A stretch of 8,822 bases of DNA from JBEGQX01 sp041180805. Its GTDB lineage: Bacteria; Planctomycetota; Planctomycetia; Gemmatales; Gemmataceae. The DNA lies in the NCBI GenBank assembly GCA_041180805.1, contig JBEGQX010000288.1, forward strand, positions 1 through 8,822, given 5' to 3'. This document shows, piece after piece, positions 1 to 6,540 of the stretch. Numbering within the stretch: position 1 is the first letter of the stretch; every line of letters begins with the position of its first letter. The notes beneath the pieces are model-generated. The model made no database searches. It had not been told where the DNA came from and saw only the letters and a program-made list of their open reading frames with translations. The translations under genes were made by a program, and so were the position numbers.

Positions 1-1190
1 TGATTTTGCACAACCAAGTTGTCCGCGGTGATCAGTGCCTTGGAATCTTTTTCAAGCAGAGGGTAAATGAATAATTTCAGCTTGTTCTTGAATAGTCTTC
101 CAAAGCTTTCCAGGATTCCTCCTTCCAAATCGGCATAGTAACGCTCATCAAATATTTCCTTGAGAGTGGGAACCCCCATGACGATACCGATCATTTTTTT
201 TGTGTATCGGAAAAAATAGGCGGCAAGCCGATGGTATTCGCCAAAGTTCGATATGAGCACCGTTTTTCCCAAAGACGCAAGGGTATCCACCCTGTCTAGA
301 AAATCTTGATAGTCAATCTTTCCCTGATCCAGCAGATTTTTCAGCGTCATTTCCATGATGACCAAGATTTCACTACCTTCCACATCGGGTTCCTGAACAA
401 ACATGGATTTTGCGCATTCCAGCATGTCTAGCGTCACTTTGGTGATCGGCCTGAAACTGCCTCTCTCCACTAGAATGCATTTCTTGTGCAGGATGTCCGC
501 AGGTTGAACCACTTCACCGTTGGCAAGAAACATGGTCGCTTTTGTCATTCCCTTTTGAACGAGGCATAATGCCATCACCCTGTTATCGATGTGTTTGAAG
601 GCTTCCCCGCTGAACTCAATCATGTCAATTTCCACACGATCGATGGTTAGGTTGTCCAGTAAGGATTCAACGATGGTTTCCGCGCTGTCATGATGGAACA
701 TGGCAGCATGAATCAGGTTCACCCCGATAATTCCAAGAGCTTCCTGTTCCTGAAGGTTTTCAGGGTCTAAAAGCCTTACATGAATAATAACTTGTGAAAT
801 TGGGCCCTTGGGTTCGGTTTGAAAACGGACCCCAAGCCAGCCGTGGGCATCTTCCTTTCGGGAAAAACTCTTGGCCGCAACGGTGTCTGCAAACACAAAA
901 AAGCGGGTGTCTGAACCCCTCTTGGGTTCCAGCCTTTCCAATAAAAGGTCATACTCTCTGGTAAGCATGGACTGTAAGCGGGGTTTGCTGACATATCTCT
1001 CGCAAGGCCCGTAAATAGCATCGCTCACAGTCATGTCATAAGCTGACATGGTTTTTGCAATGGTTCCGGATGCGCCACCCACACGGAAAAACCACCTGGC
1101 GACTTCCTGCCCCGCCCCTATTTCAATGAAAGCACCATACTTGGATTTGTCGAGGTTGATTTCCAAAGCTTTTTGGTTGGTTGCAGTCAC
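1..1190 (-). CDS. Conserved protein of unknown function, C-terminus cut by window edge
   Basis: The frame is open for 396 codons from a GTG at 1190 down to the window edge, so the gene is partial at its 3' end. GTG is chosen because GGAG lies 6 nt upstream and because residues from about 18 (KYGAFIEIGAGQEVARWFF) already look conserved; the next in-frame Met is about 30 residues further in. I recognise the pattern GAGQEVARWFFRVGG, then TMSAYDMTVSDAIYG, FFVFADTVAAKS, HGWLGVRFQ, QEALGIIGVNLIHA, RGSFRPITKVTLDML and RYTKKMIGIVMGVP from a protein family I recall in cyanobacteria and planctomycetes. Members carry inherited labels such as TonB-dependent receptor or nicotinate-nucleotide adenylyltransferase. 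Nothing seen here supports either label: no signal peptide, no beta-barrel pattern, no HxGH nucleotidyltransferase motif. It looks cytoplasmic and soluble. It is divergent from the lactonase gene. The coding call is firm; the function is unknown. Confidence 0.85.
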   Translation of the reverse strand, partial: MTATNQKALEINLDKSKYGAFIEIGAGQEVARWFFRVGGASGTIAKTMSAYDMTVSDAIYGPCERYVSKPRLQSMLTREYDLLLERLEPKRGSDTRFFVFADTVAAKSFSRKEDAHGWLGVRFQTEPKGPISQVIIHVRLLDPENLQEQEALGIIGVNLIHAAMFHHDSAETIVESLLDNLTIDRVEIDMIEFSGEAFKHIDNRVMALCLVQKGMTKATMFLANGEVVQPADILHKKCILVERGSFRPITKVTLDMLECAKSMFVQEPDVEGSEILVIMEMTLKNLLDQGKIDYQDFLDRVDTLASLGKTVLISNFGEYHRLAAYFFRYTKKMIGIVMGVPTLKEIFDERYYADLEGGILESFGRLFKNKLKLFIYPLLEKDSKALITADNLVVQN

Positions 1191-1196
1191 AAGTTA

Positions 1197-1200
1197 CTCC
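1197..1200 (-). promoter_or_regulatory. Ribosome binding site selecting the GTG start at 1190
   Basis: On the minus strand GGAG is followed by 6 nt and then GTG. No ATG in this frame lies near it, so this site decides the non-ATG start of the left-hand gene. Confidence 0.6.
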
Positions 1201-1460
1201 GTAAGATTGGCGATTATGTTTTGATTATCTTAGCTTTTTTGGTGGGATAAATACGAGGTGTATTTCCTGTGGTAAGAGTTGGAAGCATGAGATTTAGCGT
1301 TTTTAGTCTTATTTCTTTTGAAAATTTTGTTAAGCCAACATGGAATCGAATTCAACAAATTCAAATGATTATTGGGTTTCTCATTTTTTGTCGGAAAGAT
1401 GCTTGGAAATAATGGAATTCCGAGTCCTAGGTAATTCGTGGAGTTATTTCTTAAAAAACT

Positions 1461-1489
1461 TTGACAATCTTTGGCATGGATTTGAAAAT
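1461..1489 (+). promoter_or_regulatory. Sigma70-type promoter of the lactonase gene
   Basis: A perfect TTGACA (1461-1466) is followed after 17 bp by GAAAAT (1484-1489), which matches 4 of 6 positions of TATAAT. Transcription would begin near 1496, giving a leader of about 20 nt that contains the GGGAG ribosome binding site. The -35 is excellent and the -10 is mediocre. Confidence 0.5.
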
Positions 1490-1504
1490 AAATTTCCAAC
1501 CAAA

Positions 1505-1509
1505 GGGAG
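1505..1509 (+). promoter_or_regulatory. Ribosome binding site fixing the lactonase start at 1518
   Basis: GGGAG sits 8 nt before the ATG at 1518. The same frame is open further upstream to a TTG at 1461, but that TTG is the first half of the TTGACA promoter box and has no ribosome binding site. This argues for the 1518 start. Confidence 0.65.
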
Positions 1510-1517
1510 AGCAATCC

Positions 1518-2645
1518 ATGAATCGTTCATTTTTAGTTATGGCAATACTTTTCTCCATGGCGAACGCTAATTATTCCATGTCCGCAGAAACCATCATTTT
1601 TGTTTCATCATTTGCACCGGGCGAACAGGGGGCTATTCAAGCTTTGACACTGGATTTGGATAACGGCGCTTTAAAGCCCTTGGTCAGGACTACCGGTGTG
1701 GAAAATCCATTTTTCCTTGCCCTGTCCCCGGATAAAAGGTTTCTGTATTCCATTCATGCGAAAAAATTTGGTGGCAAAGATGACGAAGAAATTGCCTCTT
1801 TCCAAATTTTGGAGCAAGGTAAACTCAAACTCCTTGGCAAGTCTTCAACCCGTGGTACAGCGGCCTGCTATCTGGATGTGGATAAGAATGGCAAAACCGT
1901 TGTCGTGGCAAATTACTCATCTGGTAGCGTGGCTTCCCTTCCCGTTAAAGAGGGTATCTTGGAGAAACCGGTTTCCTTCCATCACCACAAGGGTTCCAGT
2001 GTGAATCCAGCAAGGCAGAAGGAGGCCCATGCGCATTGCATCGTTGTAAGCCCGGATAACAAATTCGCCTTTGCCGCAGACCTTGGCCTGGATCAGGTGC
2101 TTTGCTACAAGGTGTCCCCAGATGAAGGCAAGATAACCCCCAACGATCCGGCTTTTGCGAATACACCTGCCGGCGCCGGACCCAGGCATCTCACTTTTCA
2201 TCCAAATGCAAAATTTGTCTATGTGATCAATGAGCTTTTAAACTCGGTGACACTTTTTGATTATGATTCAGAAAAAGGTGTTTTATCCCAGAGGCAGACC
2301 ATTCCTACCCTGCCCTCCGATTTTAAGGGAACCAGCTATTGTGCCGACCTTAAAATTACCCCTGACGGAAAATACCTTTTTGGTACCAACCGTGGTCACG
2401 ATAGCATCGCCTGCTATAGCATTGCGAATGATGGAAAACTTCAATTAATTGGCATTGAGCCCAGTTTGGGCAAAGGACCGCAAAATCTGGCTATCGCCAA
2501 GGATGGTAAATACCTTCTCTGTGCCAATATGCCTGGAAAAAATCTTGCTGTATTCAGTATCGATTCAAACACGGGCAAACTCAAATCGGTTGGAAAACCT
2601 ACCGAGATTCAAAGTCCTTCCTGCATCATGATTCTGGAAAAATAG
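1518..2645 (+). CDS. Exported lactonase-family beta-propeller protein (6-phosphogluconolactonase-like)
   Basis: A 375-residue protein of the lactonase family (PF10282 type, seven-bladed propeller). Residues 1-23 form a signal peptide: MNRS, a hydrophobic FLVMAILF stretch, then likely cleavage after ANA (17) or MSA (23). The mature protein is therefore outside the cytoplasm. Recurring blade motifs support the fold: FFLALSPDKRFLYSIH, AHAHCIVVSPDNKFAFAAD, GAGPRHLTFHPNAKFVYVIN, ADLKITPDGKYLFGTNRG and GPQNLAIAKDGKYLLCAN. Characterised relatives include E. coli Pgl (6-phosphogluconolactonase, cytosolic) and fungal muconate-cycloisomerase-type enzymes. Export makes a role in the pentose phosphate pathway unlikely here; the substrate is more likely an extracellular sugar lactone, or the protein may have no lactonase activity. 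The gene has its own promoter and is followed by a strong hairpin, so it is probably monocistronic. Family confidence is high and substrate confidence is low. Confidence 0.9.
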   Translation: MNRSFLVMAILFSMANANYSMSAETIIFVSSFAPGEQGAIQALTLDLDNGALKPLVRTTGVENPFFLALSPDKRFLYSIHAKKFGGKDDEEIASFQILEQGKLKLLGKSSTRGTAACYLDVDKNGKTVVVANYSSGSVASLPVKEGILEKPVSFHHHKGSSVNPARQKEAHAHCIVVSPDNKFAFAADLGLDQVLCYKVSPDEGKITPNDPAFANTPAGAGPRHLTFHPNAKFVYVINELLNSVTLFDYDSEKGVLSQRQTIPTLPSDFKGTSYCADLKITPDGKYLFGTNRGHDSIACYSIANDGKLQLIGIEPSLGKGPQNLAIAKDGKYLLCANMPGKNLAVFSIDSNTGKLKSVGKPTEIQSPSCIMILEK

Positions 2646-2659
2646 ACTTCAGGCTCTTA

Positions 2660-2699
2660 AATCAATTTACCTAAAATAATATTTTTAGGTTCATTGATT
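2660..2699. terminator. Long interrupted AT-rich hairpin after the lactonase gene
   Basis: The outer stem pairs 2660-2666 with 2693-2699 (AATCAAT/ATTGATT, 7 bp). A 2x2 internal loop follows, then an inner stem pairing 2669-2676 with 2683-2690 (ACCTAAAA/TTTTAGGT, 8 bp) around a 6-nt loop. It begins 14 bp after the stop codon at 2645. A terminator or mRNA 3'-end stabiliser is the simplest reading, but no clear U-tract follows directly. Its symmetry would also allow a protein-binding palindrome. Confidence 0.45.
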
Positions 2700-2754
2700 C
2701 ACCTCATCCTTTTTACCGCAATAAATATTCCTGAAAAAATGGATAGTTGGGCCA

Positions 2755-3174
2755 ATGACTTTGTTTGATGAAGCGTTAAAAGAAATTTATTTGCGTACGA
2801 CTTATATTGCGTTTACCCCACTTGGGGAGATTCACATCCGTATTGGGCATGTTAATCATTTATTAGATCAATTACTCATACAACATGGTGTTAATGATTG
2901 GTGTTTTATAACCGCATGGAACCCTTATTCCGCCACCGCAAGCAAGGAAGATAACTTTCGGTGGAATTTTGCCCTGGAACAGGAATTAAAACAGAGTTTT
3001 GTGGTATTCGGTGGAATAGGCAAAGGAGAAGATTCTGGCTGGCCTGCAGAGGAAAGCTTTTTAGTAATTGGAATTTCGCCCGCGGAATCCATTACCTTGG
3101 CAAAAAAATATCAACAAAATGCCATTGTTGTTGGCCATTTGAAAAACCCTGCCACGCTGTTGATTACCGTTTAG
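2755..3174 (+). CDS. DUF3293 family protein
   Basis: A 139-residue protein with the pattern of DUF3293: FITAWNP at residues 51-57, a polar stretch ending in the N-x-R region (67-69) and ALEQEL (73-78), GIGKGEDSGWP at 87-97, SFLVIGIS at 101-108 and QNAIVVG at 121-127. It has no signal peptide and no membrane segment, so it should be cytoplasmic. The family has no established function known to me, and none is proposed. The ATG at 2755 lacks a convincing ribosome binding site (only TTGGG nearby). An ATG at 2739 is in another frame and ends after nine codons. The gene lies 59 bp before trhO on the same strand with no terminator between them, so the two could be cotranscribed. Confidence in the gene is high and in the family fairly high. 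Confidence 0.85.
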   Translation: MTLFDEALKEIYLRTTYIAFTPLGEIHIRIGHVNHLLDQLLIQHGVNDWCFITAWNPYSATASKEDNFRWNFALEQELKQSFVVFGGIGKGEDSGWPAEESFLVIGISPAESITLAKKYQQNAIVVGHLKNPATLLITV

Positions 3175-3233
3175 ATAGAATTAAGATAAGTTCGTAGTGT
3201 TTTAATCAAATCATATGCTTTCCGGAAAGAAAA

Positions 3234-4166
3234 ATGCAATCAGTAGTTGTGGCTGCCCTATACAAGTTTGCAAAACTTCCTGATTACAGGGAGTTGCAAA
3301 AGAGCATTCTGGAAGTATGTCAAAAGAACGGTGTTTTTGGAAGCATTTTGTTGGCAACCGAGGGGATCAATGGCACGGTGGCTGGTAATCGGCAGGGTAT
3401 AGATGCACTGCTAAAGTTCCTAAGATCTGAACCCCGTTTTTCAGACTTGGAACACAAGGAATCTTTCTCACAGGAAATGCCTTTCGACCGCATGAAGGTA
3501 AAACTCAAAAAAGAAATTGTTCCGTTGGGTGTGCCTGGAATTGATCCCAATGAAAAAGTGGGAACATATGTGCCCGCCGACGAGTGGAACGCCCTTATAT
3601 CTGATCCAGATGTAATTGTGATAGACACTCGAAATGGTTATGAATGCGATATAGGAACCTTCAAAGGTGCAATAGACCCGAAAACGCGCAGGTTTCGAGA
3701 TTTTCCTAAATTTGTTCAGGAAAATCTGGACCCATCAAAGCATAAAAAGGTTGCAATGTTTTGCACCGGGGGAATTCGTTGTGAGAAAGCCTCTGCTTAT
3801 ATGCTGGAAAAGGGTTTTGAAAATGTATATCACCTGAAAGGTGGCATTTTAAAATACCTCGAGTTGATTCCCCCCGAAAAAAGCCTTTGGGATGGCGAAT
3901 GCTTTGTGTTTGATCAACGCATTGCCGTTGGGCAGGGGTTAGAGGTTGGTGCCCATGAACAATGCTATGCCTGCAGGCATCCGGTTTCAATCGAGGACCA
4001 GCAATCTCCCAAGTACCGTGCTGGAGTTAGTTGCCCGCACTGCTTTGATAGTCTGCCTGAAAAAACGCGATCCAGGGCCATCGAAAGGCAAAAACAGCAG
4101 GAATTGGCTGCAAAAAGGGGTGAAAAGCATATTGGGAAAACCCAAATTCAGACATCTAAGTCCTGA
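3234..4166 (+). CDS. trhO: tRNA uridine(34) hydroxylase TrhO (rhodanese-domain protein)
   Basis: A 310-residue TrhO/YceA family protein, which catalyses oxygen-dependent 5-hydroxylation of wobble uridine 34 in tRNAs, a precursor step to cmo5U/mo5U. An N-terminal ferredoxin-like domain (about 1-95) contains LLATEGINGTVAG at 39-51. A rhodanese domain (about 115-215) contains VIDTRNGYE and the active-site loop FCTGGIRCEKA, with C177 as the expected catalytic cysteine and C183 as the second conserved one. The C-terminal part has paired cysteines CYAC (244-247) and CPHC (267-270), suggesting a small metal-binding knuckle as in other TrhO proteins. The extreme C-terminus is lysine- and glutamine-rich. 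The length is somewhat under the 350 residues of the E. coli protein. The start at 3234 is supported by GGAAAG at 3224-3229. It follows the DUF3293 gene closely and is followed by an AT-rich terminator-like hairpin. The cytoplasmic enzyme assignment is strong. Confidence 0.95.
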   Translation: MQSVVVAALYKFAKLPDYRELQKSILEVCQKNGVFGSILLATEGINGTVAGNRQGIDALLKFLRSEPRFSDLEHKESFSQEMPFDRMKVKLKKEIVPLGVPGIDPNEKVGTYVPADEWNALISDPDVIVIDTRNGYECDIGTFKGAIDPKTRRFRDFPKFVQENLDPSKHKKVAMFCTGGIRCEKASAYMLEKGFENVYHLKGGILKYLELIPPEKSLWDGECFVFDQRIAVGQGLEVGAHEQCYACRHPVSIEDQQSPKYRAGVSCPHCFDSLPEKTRSRAIERQKQQELAAKRGEKHIGKTQIQTSKS

Positions 4167-4198
4167 GTTGTACCTTTTTTAATGACATTATCCTTACT

Positions 4199-4230
4199 AA
4201 ATTCATGAACAATTGATGAATTTGTTATTT
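4199..4230 (+). terminator. AT-rich hairpin with T-rich tail after trhO
   Basis: AAATTCAT at 4199-4206 pairs with ATGAATTT at 4216-4223 (8 bp, 9-nt loop), followed by a T-rich run (GTTATTTCCTTT). It starts 32 bp after the trhO stop. The stem is weak in GC, so this is a moderate call for an intrinsic terminator. Confidence 0.45.
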
Positions 4231-4232
4231 CC

Positions 4233-4261
4233 TTTACACAGAATTCACGATACATTTTAAG
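4233..4261 (+). promoter_or_regulatory. Candidate promoter for the DUF1501 gene
   Basis: TTTACA (4233-4238) is followed after 17 bp by TTTAAG (4256-4261), matching 5 of 6 and 4 of 6 consensus positions. It lies directly downstream of the trhO terminator-like hairpin and about 40 bp before the ribosome binding site. Position is supportive, but the match is weak. Confidence 0.3.
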
Positions 4262-4297
4262 TCCTGCCTACCGCACTAAAGATCTCAGCAGTTTATT

Positions 4298-4302
4298 GGG
4301 AG
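4298..4302 (+). promoter_or_regulatory. Ribosome binding site choosing ATG 4309 over ATG 4303
   Basis: GGGAG directly abuts the first ATG (4303), leaving no spacer, but stands 6 nt before the second ATG (4309). The second ATG is therefore the likely start of the DUF1501 protein, which shortens it by two residues. Confidence 0.6.
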
Positions 4303-4308
4303 ATGGTT

Positions 4309-5679
4309 ATGCAGAATTGCACTGCTTCCAACAACGGAACCCATCGGTTATCTCGGCGAAGTTTTCTAAAGATTGGTGCTTTTGGTGCGGGTGGATTTAC
4401 CCTGCCCGACTTGCTTAAGGCGGAAGCACTTGCGGGAAAGAAGAATTCGCACAAGTCCGTCATATTTATTTATCTTGTGGGTGGTCCTCCCCATCAGGAT
4501 ATGTTTGACCTGAAGCCGGATGCGCCGAAGGAAATAGCCGGCCCATGGAAACCAATATCAACCAATGTGACCGGTATTCAAATTTGTGAGGCCCTTCCCA
4601 AACTTGCGGGCATGATGGACAAATTTGCCATCATTCGTTCGCTGGTGGGTAATCAGGATGGCCACGATGCCATTCAGGTGTTCAATGGTCATCATCCAAG
4701 GAAGTTTACCCCCACAGGTGGCTGGCCTCAGTTCGGGTCGGTGGTCGCAAAGCTTCAAGGTGCCACGGATAATGCGGTTCCTCCTTTCGTGAGCCTTTGC
4801 TATAGCTGCACCCATGGCCCTTACAATGAACCGGGTCCGGGTTTCTTGGGGGCATCTCAGGCGCCGTTCAGGCCCATGGGGCCTTCCCAAAAAGACATGG
4901 TTCTCCAGGGGATTACGGTTGATCAACTTGCCGAACGTAAGACTCTTCTGGGCAGCTTTGACAGCATTCGCAGGGATATTGACAACACTCGTGTGTTTGA
5001 GGGTTTAGATACCTTCAACCAGCAGGCATTCGGCTTGCTAACTTCCTCCAAGATGGCGGATGCGCTTGATCTTTCCAAGGAACATCCCGGAATTGTGGAA
5101 AGGTACGGCACGGGTAATCCCAAGATTTTCATGGATGGAAATGGTGCCCCCAGGGTTCCACAAAGTATGCTGGTTGCCCGCAGGCTTATCGAGGCCGGTG
5201 CTCGCGTGGTTACTCTCAATTACAGCAAGTGGGACTGGCATGGTGGCATGAATGCCGAGGGCCGTAAAAATAATTCCATTTTCCTTCGCGAAGAAGAGGA
5301 TTTTCCTGTATTCGATAAATGTCTAAGTGCCCTTTTAGATGACCTTCACCAGCGCGGACTGGACAAGGATTGTTCCGTGGTTGTCATGGGAGAATTTGGC
5401 AGAACCCCCAAGATTAGCGACCGTGTAGGACGAGACCATTGGCCAGCGGTTAATTTTGCCTTGATGGCTGGCGGTGGAATGAAGATGGGGCAGGTAATCG
5501 GTTCCACGGATCGTATTGCAGGGCAAGCAAACAGCCGTCCTGTGACATTCGGGGAAATATACGCAACCCTTTATCACAACTTGGGAATACCTTTTAACCA
5601 GGTTACTTTAAACGATCTCACCGGTAGAGCAAATTACATGGTGGAAGACAACGCCCAACCGATTCGCGAGTTGATCTAA
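4309..5679 (+). CDS. DUF1501 domain protein with Tat signal peptide
   Basis: A 456-residue DUF1501 protein, a family very common in planctomycetes and related to the alkaline phosphatase/sulfatase superfamily. Residues 15-21 are SRRSFLK, a twin-arginine motif, followed by a hydrophobic IGAFGAGGFTL region, so folded export by the Tat system is expected. Diagnostic stretches are FIYLVGGPPHQDMFDLKP, NGHHPRKFTPTGGWPQFGS, EPGPGFLGASQAPFRP, ARVVTLNYSKWDWHGG, GEFGRTPK at 361-368, GRDHWP and a C-terminal RPVTFGEIYATLYHNLGI segment. The clustered Asp/His residues (PHQD, WDWH, GRDHWP) are plausible metal ligands by analogy with the superfamily, but the reaction is not known. In planctomycetes such genes usually follow a DUF1549/DUF1553 cytochrome-domain gene; here the upstream neighbour is trhO, so this copy stands alone. 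It ends at an intrinsic terminator. The family call is strong and the function unknown. Confidence 0.93.
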   Translation: MQNCTASNNGTHRLSRRSFLKIGAFGAGGFTLPDLLKAEALAGKKNSHKSVIFIYLVGGPPHQDMFDLKPDAPKEIAGPWKPISTNVTGIQICEALPKLAGMMDKFAIIRSLVGNQDGHDAIQVFNGHHPRKFTPTGGWPQFGSVVAKLQGATDNAVPPFVSLCYSCTHGPYNEPGPGFLGASQAPFRPMGPSQKDMVLQGITVDQLAERKTLLGSFDSIRRDIDNTRVFEGLDTFNQQAFGLLTSSKMADALDLSKEHPGIVERYGTGNPKIFMDGNGAPRVPQSMLVARRLIEAGARVVTLNYSKWDWHGGMNAEGRKNNSIFLREEEDFPVFDKCLSALLDDLHQRGLDKDCSVVVMGEFGRTPKISDRVGRDHWPAVNFALMAGGGMKMGQVIGSTDRIAGQANSRPVTFGEIYATLYHNLGIPFNQVTLNDLTGRANYMVEDNAQPIRELI

Positions 5680-5700
5680 ATTCCTTTTCTAAATATGAGG

Positions 5701-5740
5701 AAGAAGGCTGTTTCCAATTTGGATCCGGCCTTCTTTTATT
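5701..5740 (+). terminator. Intrinsic terminator after DUF1501, abutting the convergent nuclease gene
   Basis: AAGAAGGC (5701-5708) pairs perfectly with GCCTTCTT (5728-5735), with extra pairs inside, and the 3' arm runs into a T-rich tail (TTCTTTTATT). The tail contains the TAA stop (5738-5736, minus strand) of the convergent nuclease gene. Polarity favours termination of rightward transcripts; leftward there is no comparable U-tract. Confidence 0.75.
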
Positions 5741-6254
5741 TCTCCTTGGAATCCGGCATCTTGATTTCCGGTGTTTTCTTTTTAGCCCTGTGATCCCAGG
5801 GAGCTACGGGAGTCTGGGGGTCTGCCCAAAGGCCTTTTTTGTCCTTACGGGCGGCTTGCTCCAGTTTAGCCAGGCGTTCCTCATCATTGTATTTGCTGAA
5901 ATGCCAGGCCCAACCATCCTCAACCATTTTGGAATTGATATCTGTCTTGTCAAGGAATAAGTAACCGATGATCCTTCCGTAGCGGTCGTCACCGGTTTGT
6001 TTCACGGTCACGTTTTTATCATGAACCATGGCGGATAGAATTTCCTTTGCCTTTTTGCCAAAATTTTGTGCTGGTTCAGGGGCGTCTATGCCCTCCAGAC
6101 GAAGAATAACAGTGTTTTGGCCAATGGTTATCTCCACCGAATCACCATCGATTACGCTGGAAACCTTGCCGGTAAATTCCTTTACAACCTTTGGCGGTGC
6201 AGACAATGCGGTAAATGAGAATAGAATGGTTGCTAAAAAACTTATCTTTTCCAT
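5736..6254 (-). CDS. Exported staphylococcal-nuclease-like (thermonuclease family) protein
   Basis: A 172-residue protein of the SNase family, Ca2+-dependent phosphodiesterases that cut DNA and RNA. Residues 1-19 form a signal peptide (MEKIS, hydrophobic FLATILFSF, cleavage after ALSA), so it should act outside the cytoplasm. The SNase fold follows from about 25 to 145. By alignment to S. aureus nuclease, all key positions are kept: D38 (for D21) in DGDS, R52 (R35) in LRLEGIDAPE, D57 (D40), E60 (E43) and R94 (R87) in DRYGR. Threonine 41 is replaced by alanine, which is common in bacterial homologues. AARKDKKGLWADP and a basic, proline-containing tail (APWDHRAKKK) complete it. The start at 6254 has GGAAAG 6 nt upstream; an in-frame ATG at 6272 has none and would put six residues before the signal peptide. 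A TATAAA at 6304-6299 is a possible -10. An active enzyme is likely. Confidence 0.92.
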   Translation of the reverse strand: MEKISFLATILFSFTALSAPPKVVKEFTGKVSSVIDGDSVEITIGQNTVILRLEGIDAPEPAQNFGKKAKEILSAMVHDKNVTVKQTGDDRYGRIIGYLFLDKTDINSKMVEDGWAWHFSKYNDEERLAKLEQAARKDKKGLWADPQTPVAPWDHRAKKKTPEIKMPDSKEK

Positions 6255-6260
6255 GTTAAT

Positions 6261-6266
6261 CTTTCC
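6261..6266 (-). promoter_or_regulatory. Ribosome binding site selecting ATG 6254 of the nuclease gene
   Basis: GGAAAG on the minus strand lies 6 nt before ATG 6254. The site falls inside the open frame that would start at ATG 6272, which itself has no upstream purine-rich site. Confidence 0.6.
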
Positions 6267-6370
6267 GGTCATTAGATTAGGAATCAGCAGGTGAGATTTT
6301 TATAAAATGAGTGATCTTTGAATTTCTTGCAATAGAAAACTTATTGAATTAAATGTTCATTATAAATTAG

Positions 6371-6443
6371 TGGAGGCTAGGGGACTCGAACCCCTAACCC
6401 CCTGCTTGCAAAGCAGGTGCTCTCCCAATTGAGCTAAGCCCCC
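6371..6443 (-). tRNA. tRNA-Ala (anticodon UGC)
   Basis: A full 73-nt cloverleaf can be folded by eye: acceptor GGGGGCT/AGCCTCC, D stem GCTC/GAGC, anticodon stem CCTGC/GCAGG with loop TTTGCAA (anticodon TGC at 6410-6408), five-base variable region GGGTT, T stem AGGGG/CCCCT with loop TTCGAGT, and discriminator A. The only acceptor mismatch is a G-U wobble at the third pair, the G3:U70 identity element recognised by alanyl-tRNA synthetase, which confirms the alanine assignment independently of the anticodon. The CCA end is not encoded (CTA follows the discriminator), so it must be added by a nucleotidyltransferase. Confidence 0.97.
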
Positions 6444-6457
6444 ATTATGTAACATAT

Positions 6458-6485
6458 TTTCTATGTGCCAAAGGGGGGTTGTCAA
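6458..6485 (-). promoter_or_regulatory. Promoter of tRNA-Ala
   Basis: On the minus strand a perfect TTGACA (6485-6480) is followed after 16 bp by TAGAAA (6463-6458; 4 of 6), with AT next. Transcription would start around 6450, just before the tRNA 5' end at 6443. The spacer contains a run of six C. The -35 box and geometry make this convincing for a stable RNA gene. Confidence 0.6.
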
Positions 6486-6510
6486 GCCAGAGCTGGAATT
6501 AGGTGGCAGG

Positions 6511-6540
6511 TTCAAACAATTTATAAACCCATGAAATAAT
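6511..6540 (+). promoter_or_regulatory. Candidate promoter for the double-sulfatase gene
   Basis: TTCAAA (6511-6516) and AATAAT (6535-6540) with 18 bp between them match 4 of 6 and 5 of 6 consensus positions. The leader to ATG 6614 would be about 65 nt. It lies back to back with the tRNA-Ala promoter. A weak call. Confidence 0.3.

Larger units (their letters stand above)
1191..1517. other. Divergent intergenic region of 327 bp
   Basis: AT-rich spacer between two genes that point away from each other, so it should hold both promoters. The rightward promoter is listed separately. Leftward, the best candidate is a GATAAT at 1229-1224 (minus strand), about 33 nt before the GTG, with only a poor -35. 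Two overlapping short open frames on opposite strands cross the region, but neither has a ribosome binding site or a protein-like composition. The middle (about 1280-1450) holds no convincing repeat, RNA gene or riboswitch that I can see. Confidence 0.6.

Noticed and set aside
776..1021. Open frame of 81 codons on the minus strand
   Set aside because: It overlaps the long GTG-started gene in another frame; the long frame carries the conserved family motifs.
1230..1570. Two overlapping small open frames (1230-1514 minus, 1340-1570 plus)
   Set aside because: Both lie in the divergent spacer, overlap each other and the lactonase promoter, lack ribosome binding sites and show no conserved pattern.
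3946..4182. Second plus-strand frame over the 3' part of trhO
   Set aside because: It is an out-of-frame shadow of trhO; the TrhO cysteine pairs are encoded in the other frame.
6473..6478. Run of six G upstream of the sulfatase gene as a phase-variation tract
   Set aside because: It is short, lies within the spacer of the tRNA-Ala promoter, and there is no sign of length variation; it is more simply a promoter spacer sequence.
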